This document shows, in pieces, positions 7,229 to 10,834 of a stretch of DNA of 10,834 nt (position 1 is its first letter; each line of letters opens with the position of its first letter). Location: positions 1 to 10,834 of the forward strand of contig CALIFM010000014.1 in NCBI GenBank assembly GCA_938021685.1. The letters run 5' to 3'. The DNA comes from an uncultured Gammaproteobacteria bacterium. GTDB taxonomy: Bacteria > Pseudomonadota > Gammaproteobacteria > Arenicellales > Poriferihabitantaceae. The notes under the pieces were generated by a model. The model did not search any database. It saw only the letters and a program-made list of their open reading frames with translations, and was not told the origin of the DNA. The translations under genes and the position numbers were made by a program.

Positions 7229-8370
7229 TGAATGCAATGAAGGGAACAAGTCAAAAGACTAACAAAGCATTGGTGTTCAGTTTGTTCGGCTTTTTGGCTG
7301 CACTGAGCTTAGCGCTGCCATTTGCGGAGCAGAAGGCTTGGTTTGATTCTTGGTATTGGTTAGGTCCTATACTGCTTGCTAGTAGCTCGCTACTGGCTTT
7401 GCCTTTGGTGCCAACAAAATTAGCTGAGGCGGGATTAATCGCGGCGGTATTGTTGACTGGTTGTTTGGCCCTGTTGGTGGCTAATCAATCAGTTGAGATA
7501 GGTAAGCTGAAAGGCGGGTTTTGGTTGCTGGTCGTCAGTTTGCTAGGATTTTTCTGGTTAAGCTTGTCACAGCTATCCGCTCGCTCGGCGAAACCCTTGG
7601 CACATAAAGCCTGGCTGTTGTTGATCCCTATGCTGTTTGGAGCTGGATTGCTATTTATCTGGGAGGTAGTGGTGCAGGGCTTTCGAGTGCCGCATGTGTT
7701 GCTGCCTTCGCCTAGTGTGATCGGCAAAGCTTTTGTAGCGTCAATGGGCACCTTGGCAGCTGACTTTTACCAAACCTTTGTGCGTGCTGTTATTCCAGGT
7801 TACTTGATCGGTAATTGTTGCGGTTTTGCGGTGGCTTTGTTGGCTGATCGTGTGCCGTTTTTACAGCGTGGCTTGTTGCCTCTAGGTAATTTTGTTAGCG
7901 CCATCCCGATTGTTGGCATCGCACCGATTATGGTGATGTGGTTTGGCTTTGATTGGCAATCAAAAGCGGCGGTGGTGGTGATCATGACGTTTTTCCCGAT
8001 GTTGGTGAACACCATCGTGGGGTTGTCTGAATCGAGCAAGATGGAGCAAGACTTGATGCGCTCATACGGTGCAAGCTATTGGCAGACCTTAACTAACCTG
8101 CGTTTGCCTAATGCTTTGCCGTTTATTTTTAACGCGCTAAAAATTAATTCAACCTTAGCTTTAATCGGTGCGATTGTGGCAGAATTTTTTGGCACACCGA
8201 TTGTGGGCATGGGTTTTCGCATTTCAACGGAAGTAGGTCGCATGAATATCGATATGGTTTGGGCCACCATTGTGGTGGCGGCAGTGGCGGGCTCGTTGTT
8301 TTATGGCTTTTTTGCTTTGCTAGAGCGCGGGTTTACGTTCTGGCACCCTTCATTTCGCAAATCGCGATAA
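7228..8370 (+). CDS. ABC transporter permease with extra N-terminal membrane domain (second of two)
   Basis: A 380-residue inner-membrane permease. The C-terminal two thirds (about 130-370) is a standard NitT/TauT permease core: helix 130-148, the conserved VLLPSPSVI segment (157-165), further helices, and the coupling loop at about 273-296 (EQDLMRSYGASYWQTL). The first 125 residues are unusual, with about four additional hydrophobic segments (about 15-32, 43-61, 67-86 and 97-115). I chose the ATG at 7228 because GGAGG (7214-7218) lies nine bases upstream and the stop of the first permease overlaps it (TGATG). An in-frame ATG 105 bases further upstream would lie inside the first permease gene and has no such support. 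The two permeases share core motifs but differ clearly, which fits a heterodimer. Confidence 0.9.
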   Translation: MNAMKGTSQKTNKALVFSLFGFLAALSLALPFAEQKAWFDSWYWLGPILLASSSLLALPLVPTKLAEAGLIAAVLLTGCLALLVANQSVEIGKLKGGFWLLVVSLLGFFWLSLSQLSARSAKPLAHKAWLLLIPMLFGAGLLFIWEVVVQGFRVPHVLLPSPSVIGKAFVASMGTLAADFYQTFVRAVIPGYLIGNCCGFAVALLADRVPFLQRGLLPLGNFVSAIPIVGIAPIMVMWFGFDWQSKAAVVVIMTFFPMLVNTIVGLSESSKMEQDLMRSYGASYWQTLTNLRLPNALPFIFNALKINSTLALIGAIVAEFFGTPIVGMGFRISTEVGRMNIDMVWATIVVAAVAGSLFYGFFALLERGFTFWHPSFRKSR

Positions 8371-8421
8371 TATTATGTAAGATAAGCCCTGAGTGGAATT
8401 GGCTAAAACATTAATTAAATA

Positions 8422-8440
8422 TAACTATCATTAACTATCA
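8422..8440. repeat. Tandem 9-bp repeat TAACTATCA before the binding-protein gene
   Basis: TAACTATCA occurs at 8422-8430 and again at 8432-8440, a 10-bp period, close to one turn of the helix. The first copy overlaps a weak -10-like TATAAC (8420-8425) that has TTGGCT (8399-8404) 15 bp upstream. It sits just before the ribosome site. It may bind a regulator or be an AT-rich accident. Confidence 0.35.
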
Positions 8441-8442
8441 AA

Positions 8443-8450
8443 AGAGGAGG
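8443..8450 (+). promoter_or_regulatory. Strong ribosome-binding site of the substrate-binding protein
   Basis: AGAGGAGG lies six bases before the ATG at 8457 and is close to the ideal anti-16S match. It is much better than the sites of the ATPase and first permease genes, which fits the need for excess binding protein. Confidence 0.75.
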
Positions 8451-8456
8451 TAATTC

Positions 8457-9440
8457 ATGAAAAAGATATTAAGCGCAGCCTTGTTAGGCGCATTTATTGC
8501 AGGGCAATCGGTGGCGGTGCAGGCAGCCGACGATGTCACCATCCAGCTCAAATGGGTAACACAGGCCCAGTTTGCTGGTTATTACGTTGCCAAAGAGAAG
8601 GGCTTTTATGAAGATGTCGACTTGAATGTGACCATCAAGCCAGGTGGGCCAGACATTGCTCCGCCTCAGGTGTTGATTGGTGGCGGTGCTGATGTGATTG
8701 TTGATTGGATGCCATCAGCTTTGGCTGCACGTGAAAAGGGTGTGCCGCTAGTGAATATAGCGCAGCCTTTTAAGCGCTCTGGCATGATGTTGACTTGCCG
8801 CAAAGAAACGGGCATTACTTCGCCCGAGCAGTTCCCAGGAAAAACTTTGGGTGTGTGGTTTTTTGGTAATGAATACCCCTTCTTGAGCTGGATGTCTACA
8901 TTGGGCATTGGCACTGAAGGCGGTGACGGGGTCACAGTATTGAAGCAAGGCTTTAATGTTGACCCATTGCTGCAAAAGCAAGCAGATTGTATTTCAACCA
9001 TGACTTATAACGAGTATTGGCAGGTGGTAGATGCAGGCTTGGCGCCTGAGGAGCTAGTAACCTTTAAGTATGAAGAGCAAGGTGTCGCGACCCTTGAGGA
9101 TGGCTTATATGTGCTGGAAGATAAGCTAGAAGATCCTGAGTTTGTTGACAAGATGGCACGCTTTGTAAAGGCGTCCATGCTAGGTTGGGCATGGGCTTCA
9201 GAAAACAGCGATGCGGCGGCGGACATTGTGCTTGAAAATGATGACACTGGCGCGCAGACTGAAAAACATCAGCGCCGTATGATGGGCGAAATAAGCAAGC
9301 TAACGGCTGGCGGCGGCAAACTGGACGAAGCAGATTATGAACGCACAGTGGGCATTTTGCTGGGCGGTGGTTCTGATCCTGTTATCTCTAAAGCACCTAG
9401 CGGTGCGTGGACCCATAAGATATGGGACATGGCGCAGTAG
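8457..9440 (+). CDS. ABC transporter periplasmic substrate-binding protein, NMT1/THI5-like
   Basis: A 327-residue periplasmic binding protein. A Sec signal peptide is clear: MKK, a hydrophobic core (about 5-20) and a likely cut after A23 (VQA before ADD). The mature start, ITIQLKW-like with QAQFAGYYVAKEKGFYED (36-53), is the hallmark of the NMT1/THI5-like family, which binds pyrimidines and related small molecules. The mid-region GGADVIVDWMPSALAAREKG (76-95) also fits. It lies 86 bases after the second permease, with its own strong ribosome site, and upstream of the dihydropyrimidinase gene. The context suggests it binds a pyrimidine, dihydropyrimidine, hydantoin or N-carbamoyl amino acid. 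The hydroxymethylpyrimidine (thiamin precursor) label often given to this family is not supported here, because no thiamin gene is nearby. Confidence 0.9.
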   Translation: MKKILSAALLGAFIAGQSVAVQAADDVTIQLKWVTQAQFAGYYVAKEKGFYEDVDLNVTIKPGGPDIAPPQVLIGGGADVIVDWMPSALAAREKGVPLVNIAQPFKRSGMMLTCRKETGITSPEQFPGKTLGVWFFGNEYPFLSWMSTLGIGTEGGDGVTVLKQGFNVDPLLQKQADCISTMTYNEYWQVVDAGLAPEELVTFKYEEQGVATLEDGLYVLEDKLEDPEFVDKMARFVKASMLGWAWASENSDAAADIVLENDDTGAQTEKHQRRMMGEISKLTAGGGKLDEADYERTVGILLGGGSDPVISKAPSGAWTHKIWDMAQ

Positions 9441-9453
9441 CGCGCTCATCTGT

Positions 9454-9492
9454 TAAGCGGGGTGCTGGGATAGTTTGCCTAGCACCTGCTTA
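9454..9492. other. Long stem-loop between binding-protein and dihydropyrimidinase genes
   Basis: GGTGCTGGG (9461-9469) pairs with CCTAGCACC (9478-9486), nine pairs with one G-U wobble, around an 8-base loop. After a small internal loop, TAAGC (9454-9458) pairs with GCTTA (9488-9492). The total is 14 pairs. No T-run follows, so it is not a standard terminator. It lies 13 bases after the binding-protein stop, where such stems often protect the upstream mRNA from 3' exonucleases or partially end transcription. Confidence 0.6.
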
Positions 9493-9513
9493 CGGACCTA
9501 ATATTTGGGTATA

Positions 9514-9544
9514 TGCAAGAGCTTTATGATTTGCAATATATGCA
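9514..9544. promoter_or_regulatory. TGCA-rich inverted repeats before the dihydropyrimidinase gene
   Basis: TGCAA (9514-9518) is inverted as TTGCA (9531-9535), and TGCA (9532-9535) recurs at 9541-9544 around ATATA. The cluster of TGCA half-sites could form an operator. I see no well-spaced promoter next to it, so this is tentative. Confidence 0.25.
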
Positions 9545-9572
9545 TTAACAAACGAATTAGATAGTAAACATA

Positions 9573-9577
9573 GGGGA
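9573..9577 (+). promoter_or_regulatory. Ribosome-binding site of the dihydropyrimidinase gene
   Basis: GGGGA lies seven bases before the ATG at 9585. It supports that start, which gives the expected N-terminus of the family. Confidence 0.5.
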
Positions 9578-9584
9578 TAAGTCG

Positions 9585-10834
9585 ATGTCAATTTTAATTA
9601 AAGGAGGCACGGTCGTCACCGCGGAAGAGACCAAGTTAGCTGATGTGCTGTGTGTAGATGGCAAAATCATTGAAGTGGCAGCTGACATTGATGCACCGTC
9701 TGGCGGGCAGGTGATTGACGCTGGAGGGCAATATGTGATGCCAGGCGGCATTGACCCGCACACCCATATGCAGCTACCGTTTATGGGAACGGTTGCAAGT
9801 GAAGACTTTTATTCTGGTACTGCAGCGGGCCTAGCAGGCGGCACCACTTGTATTATTGATTTTGTCATTCCAGCGCCGCAGCAACGGTTGATGGACGCGC
9901 ATACACAGTGGATGGAGTGGGCTGAGAAATCGGTGTCTGATTATAGCTTTCATGTTGCGGTCACTTGGTGGGACGACAGTGTGCATAAGGACATGGGCAC
10001 CTTGGTTGAAAAGCACGGTGTAAACAGCTTCAAGCATTTCATGGCGTATAAAAATGCGATCATGGCAGACGATGAAATCTTGGTGAATAGCTTTAGCCGT
10101 TCGCTGGAGCTTGGAGCGATTCCGACGGTGCATGCTGAAAATGGCGAATTGGTGTTCCAGTTGCAGCGCAAAATGCTTGAGATGGGCATTACTGGGCCTG
10201 AGGGCCATCCTTTATCGCGCCCACCTGCGGCCGAAGCTGAAGCGGCGAACCGTGCTATTAGAATTGCACAAGCTTTGAATGTGCCTGTGTATTTAGTGCA
10301 TGTGTCAACGCAAGAAGCCTTAAAAAGCATTACCCAAGCACGTAACGAAGGTCAGCGTGTGTTTGGCGAAGTGTTGGCGGGGCATTTATTGATTGATGAT
10401 TCGGTGTATCAGAACCCCGATTGGGACACGGCAGCGGCCCATGTGATGAGTCCACCGTTCCGCCCTAAAGAACACCAAAAAGCGTTATGGCGCGGTTTGC
10501 AGTCGGGCAATTTGCAAACTACTGCAACCGACCATTGCTGCTTTTGCGCAGAGCAAAAAGCAGCGGGCCGCGAAGATTTTTCACGCATTCCCAATGGCAC
10601 GGCAGGTATCGAAAACCGCATGGAAGTGCTGTGGCATGAAGGGGTGAGTACTGGGCGTTTAACGATGAATGAGTTTGTGAAGGCCACCTCAACCAATGCA
10701 GCGCAAATATTCAATATTTACCCGCGTAAAGGCTGTGTTGCTGCAGGTGCTGATGCTGATCTCGTCGTGTGGGATCCAGAAGGCACCAAGACCATATCGG
10801 CTAAGACCCATCACCAGAATATTGATTACAATAT
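9585..10834 (+). CDS. hydA: Dihydropyrimidinase / D-hydantoinase (3' end beyond the window)
   Basis: A cyclic-amide hydrolase of the amidohydrolase superfamily that opens dihydrouracil or dihydrothymine to the N-carbamoyl beta-amino acid, the substrate of the amidohydrolase at the other end of the cluster. The first 416 residues are present, and family members are usually about 480 long, so roughly 60-70 are missing. All dinuclear-zinc ligands are visible at the family's usual positions: H59 and H61 (DPHTHM), the lysine to be carboxylated K150 (SFKHF), H183 (VHAEN), H239 (LVHVST) and D316 (TATDHC). The substrate-binding Y155 (MAYK), S289 (MSP) and N337 (IPNG) are also in place. Next to the D316 ligand the sequence reads CCFC, richer in cysteine than in many homologues. 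The frame is open from 9585 to the window end. The gap to the binding-protein gene (144 bp) holds a stem-loop, so it may have lower or separate expression. Hydantoins are an alternative substrate. Confidence 0.93.
   Translation, partial: MSILIKGGTVVTAEETKLADVLCVDGKIIEVAADIDAPSGGQVIDAGGQYVMPGGIDPHTHMQLPFMGTVASEDFYSGTAAGLAGGTTCIIDFVIPAPQQRLMDAHTQWMEWAEKSVSDYSFHVAVTWWDDSVHKDMGTLVEKHGVNSFKHFMAYKNAIMADDEILVNSFSRSLELGAIPTVHAENGELVFQLQRKMLEMGITGPEGHPLSRPPAAEAEAANRAIRIAQALNVPVYLVHVSTQEALKSITQARNEGQRVFGEVLAGHLLIDDSVYQNPDWDTAAAHVMSPPFRPKEHQKALWRGLQSGNLQTTATDHCCFCAEQKAAGREDFSRIPNGTAGIENRMEVLWHEGVSTGRLTMNEFVKATSTNAAQIFNIYPRKGCVAAGADADLVVWDPEGTKTISAKTHHQNIDYN

Noticed and set aside
8666..9001. Long open frames on the minus strand inside the binding-protein gene
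   Set aside because: They are antisense shadows of a well-supported gene, have no ribosome site and give no recognisable protein.
8457..9440. Thiamin-precursor (hydroxymethylpyrimidine) binding protein
   Set aside because: The family name suggests it, but no thiamin gene or riboswitch-like leader is nearby, while pyrimidine-degradation enzymes flank it on both sides.
9454..9492. Intrinsic terminator after the binding-protein gene
   Set aside because: The stem is strong but no T-run follows it, so I list it as a stem-loop of uncertain role.
9831..10330. Two overlapping minus-strand open frames inside the dihydropyrimidinase gene
   Set aside because: The plus-strand frame has every catalytic residue of the family. 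The antisense products have no domain pattern.
1..10834. CRISPR array, tRNA/rRNA genes, insertion sequence or prophage attachment site
   Set aside because: I saw no regularly spaced repeats, RNA-gene signatures, transposase-like frames or terminal inverted repeats.

Overview
The window looks like a moderate-GC gammaproteobacterial chromosome. That placement rests on general gene content and the style of the promoters, not on a marker gene. It holds ten protein-coding genes and no rRNA, tRNA, CRISPR array or insertion sequence that I can see. The right-hand edge cuts through the last gene.

Left block (1-1047): a voltage-gated potassium channel of the six-transmembrane Kv type, with a TVGYGD filter, an arginine-rich S4 and an unusual C-terminal CPHCGR tail. 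It converges on the next block.

Middle block (1089-4350): a divergently arranged unit. A LysR-type regulator and an FAD-dependent amine/amino-acid-type oxidoreductase lie on the minus strand. An exported alpha/beta hydrolase lies on the plus strand. The 87-bp gap between regulator and hydrolase holds two back-to-back sigma70-like promoters and a 7-bp direct repeat, an arrangement that suits LysR control. The hydrolase ends at a clear intrinsic terminator (GGGCCC stem plus T-run). The substrates are unknown.

Right block (4661-10834): a six-gene plus-strand cluster, in order nitrilase-family beta-ureidopropionase / N-carbamoyl-amino-acid amidohydrolase, ABC ATPase, two ABC permeases, periplasmic substrate-binding protein, and dihydropyrimidinase/hydantoinase (3' end missing). 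The ATPase and permease genes are spaced or overlapped by a few bases, as expected for one transcript. The two enzymes are consecutive steps of reductive pyrimidine degradation: dihydropyrimidine to N-carbamoyl-beta-amino acid, then to beta-amino acid, ammonia and CO2. The NitT/TauT-type transporter between them probably imports the pyrimidine, hydantoin or ureido substrate. The dihydropyrimidine dehydrogenase for the first step is not in the window and may lie beyond the right edge.

The most interesting points are the transporter embedded between the two catabolic enzymes, a second permease with an extra hydrophobic N-terminal domain of about four helices, a long stem-loop between the binding-protein and dihydropyrimidinase genes, and the LysR/hydrolase/oxidoreductase unit of unknown purpose. 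None of this is clearly a new system. The pyrimidine cluster is a recognisable type, and the middle block is the least explained part.
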